From NCBI RefSeq assembly GCF_002549775.1, contig NZ_NMTR01000021.1:496001-560000 (forward strand): DNA of 64,000 nt, in the 5' to 3' direction. The first letter of the stretch is position 1, and each line of letters begins with the position of its first letter. Positions 25,197 through 32,883 of the stretch are shown piece after piece. The notes under the pieces were generated by a model, which worked only from the letters and a program-made list of their open reading frames with translations, searched no databases and had not been told where the DNA came from. Source of the stretch: Faecalibacterium langellae. Its GTDB lineage: Bacteria; Bacillota; Clostridia; Oscillospirales; Ruminococcaceae. The position numbers were made by a program, and so were the translations under genes.

Positions 25197-25864
25197 GCAA
25201 GGGCAGACTGATCGTGCTGGAAGGGCTGGACGGCAGCGGCAAGGCCACCCAGGCAAAGCTGCTGGCGGCGCATCTTGCCGCACAGGGCTTTTCTGTGCGG
25301 GAGGTCACCTTCCCGAACTACGAGAGCGATTCCAGCGCGCTGGTCAAGATGTATCTGGCCGGGCAGTTCGGCCAGCACCCGGACGATGTGAATGCCTACG
25401 CCGCCTCCAGCTTTTACGCGGTGGACCGCTACGCCAGCTACAAAAAGGACTGGGGCAGCTTTTATGAGAACGGCGGCATCGTCATTGCCGACCGCTACAC
25501 CACCTCCAACGCGGTGCACCAGTGTTCGAAGCTGCCGCCGGAGCAGTGGGAAGCGTTTCTCGGCTGGCTGTTCGATTTTGAGTTCCATCTGCTGGGCCTG
25601 CCCGCGCCGGATAAGGTGATTTACTTACAGGTGGACCCGGCTGTGAGCCAGAAGCTGATGACCGCGCGCTACCACGGCGATGAGAGCAAAAAGGACGTGC
25701 ACGAAAAAGACACCGAGTACCTTGCCCGCAGCCGTGCCGCTGCCGAATACTGTGCCGCGCACCTCGGCTGGCAGACCGTCCACTGCACCAGCGGCGGCGC
25801 GATGCGCAGCATTGAGGACATTCAGGCCGAGGTGCAGGGCATCGTGCTGGGCCAGCTGAAATGA
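25193..25864 (+). CDS. tmk: thymidylate kinase
   Basis: Phosphorylates dTMP to dTDP. 223 residues from the ATG at 25193 that overlaps the thyX stop; AAGGAAGG lies upstream. P-loop VLEGLDGSGKATQAKLL near the start and the DRY motif in IVIADRYTTSN are diagnostic; YLQVDPAVSQKLM corresponds to the segment before the lid. It belongs to the longer Clostridial/eukaryote-like TMPK subgroup (KQYASSFYAVDRY-like stretch AYAASSFYAVDRYAS). No hydrolysis-site damage seen. Confidence 0.93.
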   Translation: MSKGRLIVLEGLDGSGKATQAKLLAAHLAAQGFSVREVTFPNYESDSSALVKMYLAGQFGQHPDDVNAYAASSFYAVDRYASYKKDWGSFYENGGIVIADRYTTSNAVHQCSKLPPEQWEAFLGWLFDFEFHLLGLPAPDKVIYLQVDPAVSQKLMTARYHGDESKKDVHEKDTEYLARSRAAAEYCAAHLGWQTVHCTSGGAMRSIEDIQAEVQGIVLGQLK

Positions 25865-25905
25865 TAAAATGAAGGCAGGTGCATCGGGAGTTTCTCTGAG
25901 GCGAC

Positions 25906-26029
25906 TTCGCCCTCTCCGTCATTGCTTCGCAATGCCACCTCTCCCAAAGGGAGAGGCAAGAAACGTTGCGGTCAGGTTCTTGGCTCCCCCTTTGGGGGAG
26001 CTGTCACCGCAGGTGACTGAGAGGGCGAG
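25906..26029 (+). repeat. dispersed hairpin element, copy D
   Basis: About 124 bp, from TTCGCCCTCTCC to GAGAGGGCGAG, with internal CCTCTCCCAAAGGGAGAGG and GGCTCCCCCTTTGGGGGAGC hairpins. Between tmk and the acetyltransferase-like gene. Confidence 0.86.
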
Positions 26030-26103
26030 CCTGCTGACCGATCATACGCCCGGCTGACAGGCCGGACATGCACATAAAATTCGATAAGAGGGGGTATCCT
26101 GAA

Positions 26104-26919
26104 ATGTATCGTCTGATGCAGCCGGAAGACAAACCGGCAGTGCTGGCTTTGTGGCAGAGCCAGCGCAAGGAATCCGAAGAATTTGCAAAAAAAGCCATGG
26201 AACAGTTTGCAGGCGAGCAGAACGTCTACGTCGCTGAGGAAAATGACGAGATCGTTGCCGTGGCGCTGGCCGTTCCGGTCACGCTGCAGGGCCGTACCGG
26301 CAACTATTTATATGGCCTGTGCGGCGAAGGCAGCCTGATTTTGGCGGGCCTGCTGGATCACCTGTGCGCCCAGCAGAAGCTGCGCGGTGCGGGCTTTACC
26401 GTGGCGGTGCCCAAAGGCCCCGAGCAGGCGGCCCTGCTGCAGGATAAGGGCTTTGCCTGGGCGTTCCCGCTGCGGTGCCTGCCCCGCGAGGTGGAGCGCA
26501 ACCTGTGGAGCCAGGCCGAGTTCGACTCGGTCACGGCCAAAAAGCTGTGTGAACTGCGGGAGCGCTTCTGGCCCGACACGGTGCAGCTGGACCCGGAGCG
26601 CATGGCTGTGGTGCTGGGCGACCTCTACTCGGCCGGTGCCACCATCGTTTCCAGTGAACACGGCTACGGCATCTACTTCCGCGAGGAAGACACCCTCTAC
26701 TTCGTGGAGCTGCAGGCCGATACCGACCGTGCCGCCGAAGTGCTGATGGAAGCCGCCCGCGAGAAGGAAGTCATCGTGGAGAAGGCGGTCATCACGGTGG
26801 GTGCTGCCCAGACGCTGTTCCTCGGCGAGGGCACCCGGCAGGAATACGGCATGATCCGCTTTGACGGCGAGCCCTTCGATGTGACCGAAAGCTACATGCG
26901 CCTGATGATGGAAAACTGA
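26104..26919 (+). CDS. GNAT-like acetyltransferase domain protein
   Basis: 271 residues from ATG 26104 with AGAGGGGG upstream; ATG 26068 would add 12 residues and is less well placed. The N-terminal YRLMQPEDKPAVLALWQSQRKES and YVAEENDEIVAVALAVPVTL fit the first strands of an N-acetyltransferase fold, and QQKLRGAGFTVAVPKGPEQ the coenzyme-A side, but the usual R/Q-x-x-G-x-G/A pyrophosphate loop is not clear. The arrangement recalls Eis-like GNAT proteins. Substrate unknown. It sits directly upstream of mltG (20 bp) and may be co-transcribed. Confidence 0.6.
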   Translation: MYRLMQPEDKPAVLALWQSQRKESEEFAKKAMEQFAGEQNVYVAEENDEIVAVALAVPVTLQGRTGNYLYGLCGEGSLILAGLLDHLCAQQKLRGAGFTVAVPKGPEQAALLQDKGFAWAFPLRCLPREVERNLWSQAEFDSVTAKKLCELRERFWPDTVQLDPERMAVVLGDLYSAGATIVSSEHGYGIYFREEDTLYFVELQADTDRAAEVLMEAAREKEVIVEKAVITVGAAQTLFLGEGTRQEYGMIRFDGEPFDVTESYMRLMMEN

Positions 26920-26938
26920 TTGGAAAAAAGGAGTGCAC

Positions 26939-28078
26939 ATGGCACAGAAACATTCCCATGCCGCCCGCAAAAAAGGCGGTGCATGGAAGATTTTGCTGGC
27001 AGTGGTACTGTTGCTGGTGCTGGCCGCCGGGGCAGCAGGGGTGTTTGCCTACAACGAGATCCACGGCAACGGAAAGCCCGGCACCGAGGTTACTGTCAGC
27101 ATCCCCCAGGGCAGCGGCGTGGCCTCCATTGCAAATCGGCTCAAGGAGGCCGGGGTGATCCGCTCCACCTACCTGTTCCGCTGGTATGTGGGGCAGAAGG
27201 GGGTGGCCGGGAAGCTGCAATACGGTGATTTTACCCTGCAGACCGGGGCCAACGCCTACGATGCTATCATCGCCGTTCTCTCCCAGTACGCCAAGGCAGA
27301 TACCGTGCGGATCACCATCCCGGAGGGCACCACGGCCATTGCCATTGCGCAGAAGATGGAAGCCGCAGGTCTGTGCAGCGCCGAGGACTTTTTAAAGGAA
27401 GCCAACGAGGGCGATTTCAGTGCGTACACCTTCTGGCAGGATGTGCCGGACGACGCCGATGCGCCGGACCGCTTCATGAAGTGTGAGGGTTACCTGTTCC
27501 CGGAGACCTACGAGTTCTTGAAGGACGACACGGTGCACAACTATGTGGCCACCTTCTACGCTCAGTTCGATGCTCAGATCACCGATGAAATGTACGCCGA
27601 ACTCAAAAAGCAGGAGATGACCCTGCCGGAGCTTATCACGCTGGCGTCCTTCGTGCAGGAGGAAGCCGGCAACAGCCAGGACTCCAACGTGGCACAGGTG
27701 TTCCGCAACCGTCTGGCGGAAGGTTCGCCTTACCCGCGCCTGCAGAGCAACACCTCCAGCTACATCCAGAGCGACGCCGACAACAATTACCTCTGGAACT
27801 GGGTGGCACCCTACTACGGCGGCTGGGATAACATCCCGGAAAACATCGTGGCTGCGTATGATACCTACAGCTGTAAGGGCCTGCCTGCCGGGCCCATCTC
27901 AAACCCGGGCCTTGCCGCCATCCAGGCGGCGCTGGACCCGCAGCCCGACGAGGATGCGAAAGACGCCTATTTCTTCGTCACCGACCTCAAGGGCAACTAC
28001 TACTATGCCCGCACCCTGAGCGAACACAACGCCAACTGCCAGACGGCAGCAGAGGTGAATAAAAGCGTAAAGGGGTAA
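26939..28078 (+). CDS. mltG: endolytic murein transglycosylase MltG
   Basis: Membrane-anchored enzyme that cuts nascent glycan strands and sets their length. 379 residues from ATG 26939, five bases after AAGGAG. Lys/His-rich cytoplasmic start, single membrane helix (ILLAVVLLLVLAAGAAGVFAY), LysM-like domain (GTEVTVSIPQGSGVASIANRLKEAGVI), and the YceG catalytic domain with LASFVQEEAGNS carrying the conserved glutamate, FRNRLAEGSPYPRLQSN and YDTYSCKGLPAGPISNPGL. Complete. The stop codon lies inside the first copy of a tandem 146-bp duplication. Confidence 0.94.
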   Translation: MAQKHSHAARKKGGAWKILLAVVLLLVLAAGAAGVFAYNEIHGNGKPGTEVTVSIPQGSGVASIANRLKEAGVIRSTYLFRWYVGQKGVAGKLQYGDFTLQTGANAYDAIIAVLSQYAKADTVRITIPEGTTAIAIAQKMEAAGLCSAEDFLKEANEGDFSAYTFWQDVPDDADAPDRFMKCEGYLFPETYEFLKDDTVHNYVATFYAQFDAQITDEMYAELKKQEMTLPELITLASFVQEEAGNSQDSNVAQVFRNRLAEGSPYPRLQSNTSSYIQSDADNNYLWNWVAPYYGGWDNIPENIVAAYDTYSCKGLPAGPISNPGLAAIQAALDPQPDEDAKDAYFFVTDLKGNYYYARTLSEHNANCQTAAEVNKSVKG

Positions 28079-28104
28079 GATCTCTCGGCATTGCGGCCGA
28101 TTCT

Positions 28105-28188
28105 CTGTAGGGAACGCATTTATGCGTTCCGCCTGTTCCCCGGCAGATGCATTTTGCCCTGCGGAGCGGATAAATCCGCTCCCTACAG
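28105..28188 (+). repeat. 84-bp hairpin element inside duplication copy 1
   Basis: Ends CTGTAGGGAACGCA and CGCTCCCTACAG are complementary; inside are GGAACGCATTTATGCGTTCC and GGAGCGGATAAATCCGCTCC. Same family as 3454-3617. Confidence 0.85.
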
Positions 28189-28250
28189 AAATACTGGCGG
28201 ATCATCTGCCGAAATAAAGGGTAAGATCTCTCGGCATTGCGGCCAATTCT

Positions 28251-28334
28251 CTGTAGGGAACGCATTTATGCGTTCCGCCTGTTCCCTGGCAGATGCATTT
28301 TGCCCTGCGGAGCGGATAAATCCGCTCCCTACAG
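28251..28334 (+). repeat. 84-bp hairpin element inside duplication copy 2
   Basis: Same element as 28105-28188, carried along by the tandem duplication, with one change near the centre (CCCTGG for CCCCGG). Confidence 0.85.
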
Positions 28335-28390
28335 AAATACTGGCGGATCATCTGCCGAAATAATTGTTATTAAAAGAGAGGAATTTGAAT

Positions 28391-29614
28391 ATGCTGCAAA
28401 TCCCGGAACTGCTCGCCCCGGCGGGCGACCTGGAACGCCTGCGCTATGCCGTGAACTACGGCGCGGATGCTGTTTACTGCGGCCTGCCGGAGTTCGGCAT
28501 GCGCTCTGCCCCGGCCAATTTCACGCCGGAGCAGCTGACGGAGGGCGTCATCTACGCCCACGCCCGCGGCCGCAAAGTCTACCTGACCATGAACACCCTG
28601 CCCACCAATGAGGAAGCCGACCGTCTGCCCGAGGCCATCCGGGAAGCCGCCAAGGCCGGTGTGGATGCCTTCATCGTGGCAGACCTGGGCGTGCTGGAGG
28701 CCTGCAAGACCTTTGCGCCGGACATCGACGTGCACATGTCCACCCAGACCGGCATCACCAACTGGGCTGCCGCCCGCGCCGCCTACGATCTGGGCGCAAA
28801 GCGCGTGGTGCTGGCCCGCGAGATGACCCTGCAGGACATTGCCACCATCCGCGACAAGACCCCGCCGGAACTGGAGATCGAAGCCTTCGTGCACGGTGCC
28901 ATGTGCATGAGCGTCTCGGGCCGGTGCCTGCTGTCCACCTACATGACCGGCCGCGACTCCAACCGCGGCCAGTGCGCCCAGCCCTGCCGCTGGAAGTACT
29001 TCCTCAGCGAGGAGAACCGCCCCGGCCAGCTCTATGAGATCGGCGAGAACGAGAACGGCAGCTACATCCTCAACGCCAACGATATGTGCACCGCGCCCTT
29101 CATCGACCTCATCTGCAAGGCGGGCGTGGACAGCCTGAAGATCGAGGGCCGCGCCAAGACCTTCTACTACGTCGCCAGCGTCACCGCCGCTTACCGCAAG
29201 GCGCTGGACGCCTACCTCGCCGACCCGCTCAATGATAACTTTGAACTGCCCGCCGAGGTGTACGAGGAGCTCACCCGCACCAGCCACCGCCACTATTCGC
29301 CCGGCTTCTACTTTGGCCGTGAGCAGGCAAAACAGTCCACCGACAGTGCCGCCTACATCCGCGATTGGGAGTTCGTGGGCACCGTGGACGGCTGGGAGAA
29401 CGGCATCGCCTCCTGCCAGCAGCGCGGCAAGTGGAGCCTGGGCGACCGGCTCGAAGCCCTCTGCCCGGACGGCCGCAGCATCCCGCTGACGCCGGAATGG
29501 ATCGAGAACGAAGCCGGTGAGCGGGTGGAGAGCACCCCTCATGCCATGGAAAAATACACCATCCCCACGCCGGAGCTGCCGCCCATGAGCCTGCTGCGGC
29601 GCAAGACCGTTTAA
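28391..29614 (+). CDS. U32 family peptidase / tRNA hydroxylation-type protein
   Basis: 407 residues from ATG 28391 with AGAGAGGA upstream. U32 proteins include TrhP (prephenate-dependent tRNA uridine hydroxylation) and older 'collagenase' annotations. PELLAPAGDLERLRYAVNYGADAVYCG at the start is the family's hallmark; FVHGAMCMSVSGRCLLSTYM and RGQCAQPCRW supply four cysteines that probably hold an iron-sulfur cluster. SLKIEGRAKTFYYVASVTAAYRKALD also fits. A tRNA-modifying role is more likely than proteolysis but is inferred. Confidence 0.88.
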   Translation: MLQIPELLAPAGDLERLRYAVNYGADAVYCGLPEFGMRSAPANFTPEQLTEGVIYAHARGRKVYLTMNTLPTNEEADRLPEAIREAAKAGVDAFIVADLGVLEACKTFAPDIDVHMSTQTGITNWAAARAAYDLGAKRVVLAREMTLQDIATIRDKTPPELEIEAFVHGAMCMSVSGRCLLSTYMTGRDSNRGQCAQPCRWKYFLSEENRPGQLYEIGENENGSYILNANDMCTAPFIDLICKAGVDSLKIEGRAKTFYYVASVTAAYRKALDAYLADPLNDNFELPAEVYEELTRTSHRHYSPGFYFGREQAKQSTDSAAYIRDWEFVGTVDGWENGIASCQQRGKWSLGDRLEALCPDGRSIPLTPEWIENEAGERVESTPHAMEKYTIPTPELPPMSLLRRKTV

Positions 29615-29626
29615 GGAGAACCTGTG

Positions 29627-31321
29627 ATGGAGCCAAAACGCCTGTGTCCTTATTGCCTGCAGCCGATCCCCCCGGCGGCACAGAGCTGCCCGCACTGCGG
29701 CAAAGTTTTCGCCGACCGCAACCCCGGCGGCACCCTGCCGGTGGGCACCGTGCTGGCCGGGCGCTACACCGTGGGCGAGATGCGCAGCATCGACGGTGAG
29801 GGCGTCCTGTACCGGGGCGTGGAAAATCTGGGCGGCTTCCGGGTGACCATCAAGGAATATCTGCCCGTCACCCTCTCGGCCGAGCGCACGGCGGAGAACA
29901 CTCTGTGCCCCAAGACCGGCAGCGAAGTGCTGTTCAAGACCACCCGCATGGATTTTGAGGACCTCTACCGCGCCATCCAGCGCATCACGCCAGCGAACGG
30001 TCTGGAAGCGGTGCTGGACGTGGTGGAGGCCAACAACACGGTCTATGCTGTCATGGAGAACCCCGGCGGCACCCTGCTCAGCCAGTGGCTGGAAGACCGG
30101 CCCGGCCCCCTCCGGCCGGAGGAGACCAGCGCCATGCTGCAGCCGGTGTTTGAGGGTGTGGCCGCCATGCACAAGATCGGCCTGGTGCACCGGGGCATCT
30201 GCCCGGAGAACATCCGCGTGATGGGCGACGGCCGGTGCCGTCTGGCGGGTTACGCCACGGTGGGCCTGCGCACGGCGGGCAGCGGCCTGCACGAGCAGCT
30301 CTACGAGGGCTATTCGGCCCCGGAACAGTATTCCACCGCCGAGTTTGAAGGCCGCTATACCGACGAATACAGCCTTGCGGCGGTGTTCTACCGCATGGTG
30401 TGCGGGCAGGCCCCGGTACCGGCCGCGCAGCGCATGGTGGCAGATTCGAACCCCAGGGCCAAAACGGTGAACAGCGCCGTGCCGGGCTATGTCTCGCAGG
30501 TGCTGCAGCTGGGCCTGCGGCTCAAGCCCATGGAGCGCATCCAGACGGTGCCGCAGCTGTATCAGGCCCTTTCTTCCAAAGAATACACCACCGAGCTCAC
30601 CCGCACCATGAAGCCGGAGACCCCGGTGCGCACGGCTGCCCCGGAGCCGGAACACCGCGAACACCTGCTCAGCCTGAAAGCCCTGCTGGCGGGCATTCTG
30701 ATCTTGCTTTCCATCCTCATCCTGCTCACGCTGTGGGGCATGATGAGTCACAAAAATGATTCGGCACCTTCTGCCGTGGAGCCGGAACCTGCCAGCAGCG
30801 AGGTGCTGGAACCCCAGAACCTTGTGCCGGACTTCCTTGGCATGGATTACGCGCAGGTGCAGAACAACCGGGAATACACCGGCATGTACCTGTTCTACGT
30901 CACCGAAGAATACAGCGACACCGCCCCGGCAGGCCAGATCATCCAGCAGGACCCGGCAGCTGACACCGTGCTCAAGGCAGGGGAGACCATCCGCCTTGTG
31001 GTGAGCAAGGGCCCGGAGACGGTGGAGATGCCGAACCTCATCGGCTTCACCCAGGACGGCGCGGTGAAGGAGCTGGAAGCTCGGGGCCTTGTGGCCAGCT
31101 GCTTCATGGTAGTGAACGATGGCTCCTACGCCGCAGGCTGCGTGGTGCGCGCCAGCGAGGAGCCGGGCACGAAGGTTGCCGTGGGCACGGTCATCACCGT
31201 GTATATCGCCGCGGACCCCAGTGTGCAGATCACCACGCCGGAGGAACCTGCCGCGACAGAACCCACCACCGAACCGGAAGCCCCTGCCGCCGAAGGGGAG
31301 ACGGAAGCGGGGTCACAATAA
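29627..31321 (+). CDS. zinc-ribbon, pseudokinase, transmembrane, PASTA-domain protein
   Basis: 564 residues from ATG 29627 (AAGGAGA 7 bases upstream). Residues 7-24: zinc ribbon (CPYC...CPHC). Residues ~47-320: protein-kinase fold, with the N-lobe Lys76 (VTIKEY), APE-like YSAPEQY and C-lobe helices kept. However the catalytic HRD is H188-R189-G190, the following Lys is Cys192, and the DFG Asp is Ala207 (CRLAGYA), so phosphotransfer is unlikely. Residues ~348-372: one membrane helix. Outside: two PASTA-like repeats (VPDFLGMDYAQVQ..., MPNLIGFTQDGAVKELEARG) and a Thr/Glu/Pro tail. The layout copies PrkC/Stk1 sensors of peptidoglycan fragments. Confidence 0.85.
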   Translation: MEPKRLCPYCLQPIPPAAQSCPHCGKVFADRNPGGTLPVGTVLAGRYTVGEMRSIDGEGVLYRGVENLGGFRVTIKEYLPVTLSAERTAENTLCPKTGSEVLFKTTRMDFEDLYRAIQRITPANGLEAVLDVVEANNTVYAVMENPGGTLLSQWLEDRPGPLRPEETSAMLQPVFEGVAAMHKIGLVHRGICPENIRVMGDGRCRLAGYATVGLRTAGSGLHEQLYEGYSAPEQYSTAEFEGRYTDEYSLAAVFYRMVCGQAPVPAAQRMVADSNPRAKTVNSAVPGYVSQVLQLGLRLKPMERIQTVPQLYQALSSKEYTTELTRTMKPETPVRTAAPEPEHREHLLSLKALLAGILILLSILILLTLWGMMSHKNDSAPSAVEPEPASSEVLEPQNLVPDFLGMDYAQVQNNREYTGMYLFYVTEEYSDTAPAGQIIQQDPAADTVLKAGETIRLVVSKGPETVEMPNLIGFTQDGAVKELEARGLVASCFMVVNDGSYAAGCVVRASEEPGTKVAVGTVITVYIAADPSVQITTPEEPAATEPTTEPEAPAAEGETEAGSQ

Positions 31322-31323
31322 AA

Positions 31324-31361
31324 GCAGAAGCGGGAGCCTGAATTCAGGCTCCCGCTTCTGC
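31324..31361. terminator. 38-bp perfect palindrome, bidirectional terminator
   Basis: GCAGAAGCGGGAGCCTGAA is followed at once by its exact complement (19-bp arms; effective loop AATT), then TTGTTT on plus and TTTATTGT on minus. It sits between the convergent pseudokinase gene and gltD. Confidence 0.9.
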
Positions 31362-31391
31362 TTGTTTAGGATAGGAAAGAGAATGGCTTAG

Positions 31392-32870
31392 TTAGAGGTT
31401 GGTGTAGCCCATCAGGTAGCGGTCTACCTCGGCGGCGCAGTCGCGGCCTTCGCGCAGGCCCCACACCACAAGGCTCTGGCCGCGGCGCATATCGCCGCAG
31501 ACGAACACCTTTTCCACGTTGGTCTTGAAGCTGTGGTCGGCCACGTTGCCGCGGGCGGTCAGTTCCACACCAAATGCATCGGCCACGTAGCTTTCGCAGC
31601 CGGTAAAGCCTGCGGCGATGAACGCCAGCTGGCAGTTGTAGGTAAATTCTTCACCGGTGGGCACCATGTTGGTGCGGCCGGTCTCCGGGTCACGCTCCGG
31701 CTTCAGGGTGCTGATGACGGCACCGGTCAGGTTGCCGGCCTCGTCCTTCAAGAACTCCTTCACGGTGGTCTGGTACACGCGCGGGTCCTTGCCGAACTTG
31801 GCAAGGCACTCGGTCTGGCCGTAGTCCACTTTGAGCACCCGGGGCCACTCCGGCCACGGGTTGGAAGCAGCGCGCTCCTTGGGCGGCTGAGGCATCATTT
31901 CCAGTGCTACCAGATCGGTGCAGCCCTGCCGCAGGGCCGTGCCCTGACAGTCGTTGCCGGTGTCGCCGCCGCCGATGACCAGAACGTTCTTGCCCTTGGC
32001 GTCAATGGCCTTGCCATCGGCAAACTGGCTGTCCAGCAGGCTTTTCGTCACGCTGGTCAGGTAGTCCACGGCAAAATGCACGCCGTTGGCATCGCGGCCG
32101 GGCACGTTCAGGTCACGGGCCTTCTTGGCGCCGCAGCACAGCACCACGGCATCGTAGCCGTTCAGCAGATCTTCGGCTGCCACGGCCCCACCGATGTCCA
32201 TATTGGTGCGGAACTCCACGCCCTCGGCCTGCATGATCTTGATGCGGCGCTCAATGACGGATTTGTCCAGCTTCATGTTCGGGATGCCGTACATCAGCAG
32301 GCCGCCCACGCGGTCGGCGCGCTCAAACACGGTCACGGCGTGGCCGCGCTTGTTCAGGTACTCGGCCACGGAAAGGCCGGACGGGCCGCTGCCCACCACG
32401 GCAACGCTCTTGCCGGTGCGTGCCGGAGGGGGAGCCGCGTGCAGCCAGCCCTTGGCATAGGCCGTCTCAATGATGGCGTGCTCGTTCTCGCGCACGGTCA
32501 CGCTGCTGCCGGTCACATCGCCGCAGGTGCAGGCGGCCTCGCACAGGGCGGGGCACACCCGGCTGGTGAACTCCGGGAAGCGGTTGGTGGCCATCAGGCG
32601 GTGCATGGCCAGCTCCCACTTGCCGTGGTAGACCAGGTCGTTCCACTCCGGGATGAGGTTGTTCAGCGGGCAGCCGGAGGCCATGCCGCCGATCATCATG
32701 CCGGCCTGGCAGAAGGGGACGCCGCAGTCCATGCAGCGCGCCGCCTGGGTCTGCTGCTCCTCGCGGGAGAGCCAGACGTGAAATTCGTTGAAGTTTTCCA
32801 TGCGCTCCAGCGGCGGCACATCCGTGCTGGTTTTGCGCGTATAATCGATAAATCCTGTTGTCTTGCCCAT
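31392..32870 (-). CDS. gltD: glutamate synthase small (beta) subunit
   Basis: FAD-containing NADPH-oxidising subunit that passes electrons to GltB. 492 residues. The N-terminal cysteine-rich iron-sulfur domain (CMDCGVPFCQAG, GCPLNNLIPEWND, VCPALCEAACTC) precedes two Rossmann folds: VAVVGSGPSGLSVAEYLNKRGH for FAD and VLVIGGGDTGNDCQGTALRQG for NADPH. The C-terminal VFVCGDMRRGQSLVVWGLREGR closes the FAD site. It starts 13 bases after the gltB stop. Confidence 0.96.
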   Translation of the reverse strand: MGKTTGFIDYTRKTSTDVPPLERMENFNEFHVWLSREEQQTQAARCMDCGVPFCQAGMMIGGMASGCPLNNLIPEWNDLVYHGKWELAMHRLMATNRFPEFTSRVCPALCEAACTCGDVTGSSVTVRENEHAIIETAYAKGWLHAAPPPARTGKSVAVVGSGPSGLSVAEYLNKRGHAVTVFERADRVGGLLMYGIPNMKLDKSVIERRIKIMQAEGVEFRTNMDIGGAVAAEDLLNGYDAVVLCCGAKKARDLNVPGRDANGVHFAVDYLTSVTKSLLDSQFADGKAIDAKGKNVLVIGGGDTGNDCQGTALRQGCTDLVALEMMPQPPKERAASNPWPEWPRVLKVDYGQTECLAKFGKDPRVYQTTVKEFLKDEAGNLTGAVISTLKPERDPETGRTNMVPTGEEFTYNCQLAFIAAGFTGCESYVADAFGVELTARGNVADHSFKTNVEKVFVCGDMRRGQSLVVWGLREGRDCAAEVDRYLMGYTNL

Positions 32871-32883
32871 AACGCAGCCCTCC

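Larger units (their letters stand above)
28075..28363 (+). repeat. 146-bp tandem duplication, two copies
   Basis: Starting GGTAAGATCTCTCGGCATTG, the same sequence occurs at 28075 and 28221 (period 146) with two or three differences (CCGATTC/CCAATTC, TTCCCCGG/TTCCCTGG). The unit begins within the mltG stop codon, so the second copy carries a spare in-frame GGTAA. Confidence 0.93.
28079..28390. other. 312-bp intergenic region made almost entirely of the tandem duplication
   Basis: Apart from the two 146-bp copies only ~28 bp remain, which carry the ribosome site (AGAGAGGA) of the U32 peptidase. Small open frames inside are mirrored in both copies and have no ribosome site; I do not call them genes. 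Confidence 0.75.

Noticed and set aside
28091-28363. Small repeated open frame in the tandem duplication after mltG
   Set aside because: Same frame in both copies arises from the duplication; no ribosome site; the sequence is explained by hairpin elements.
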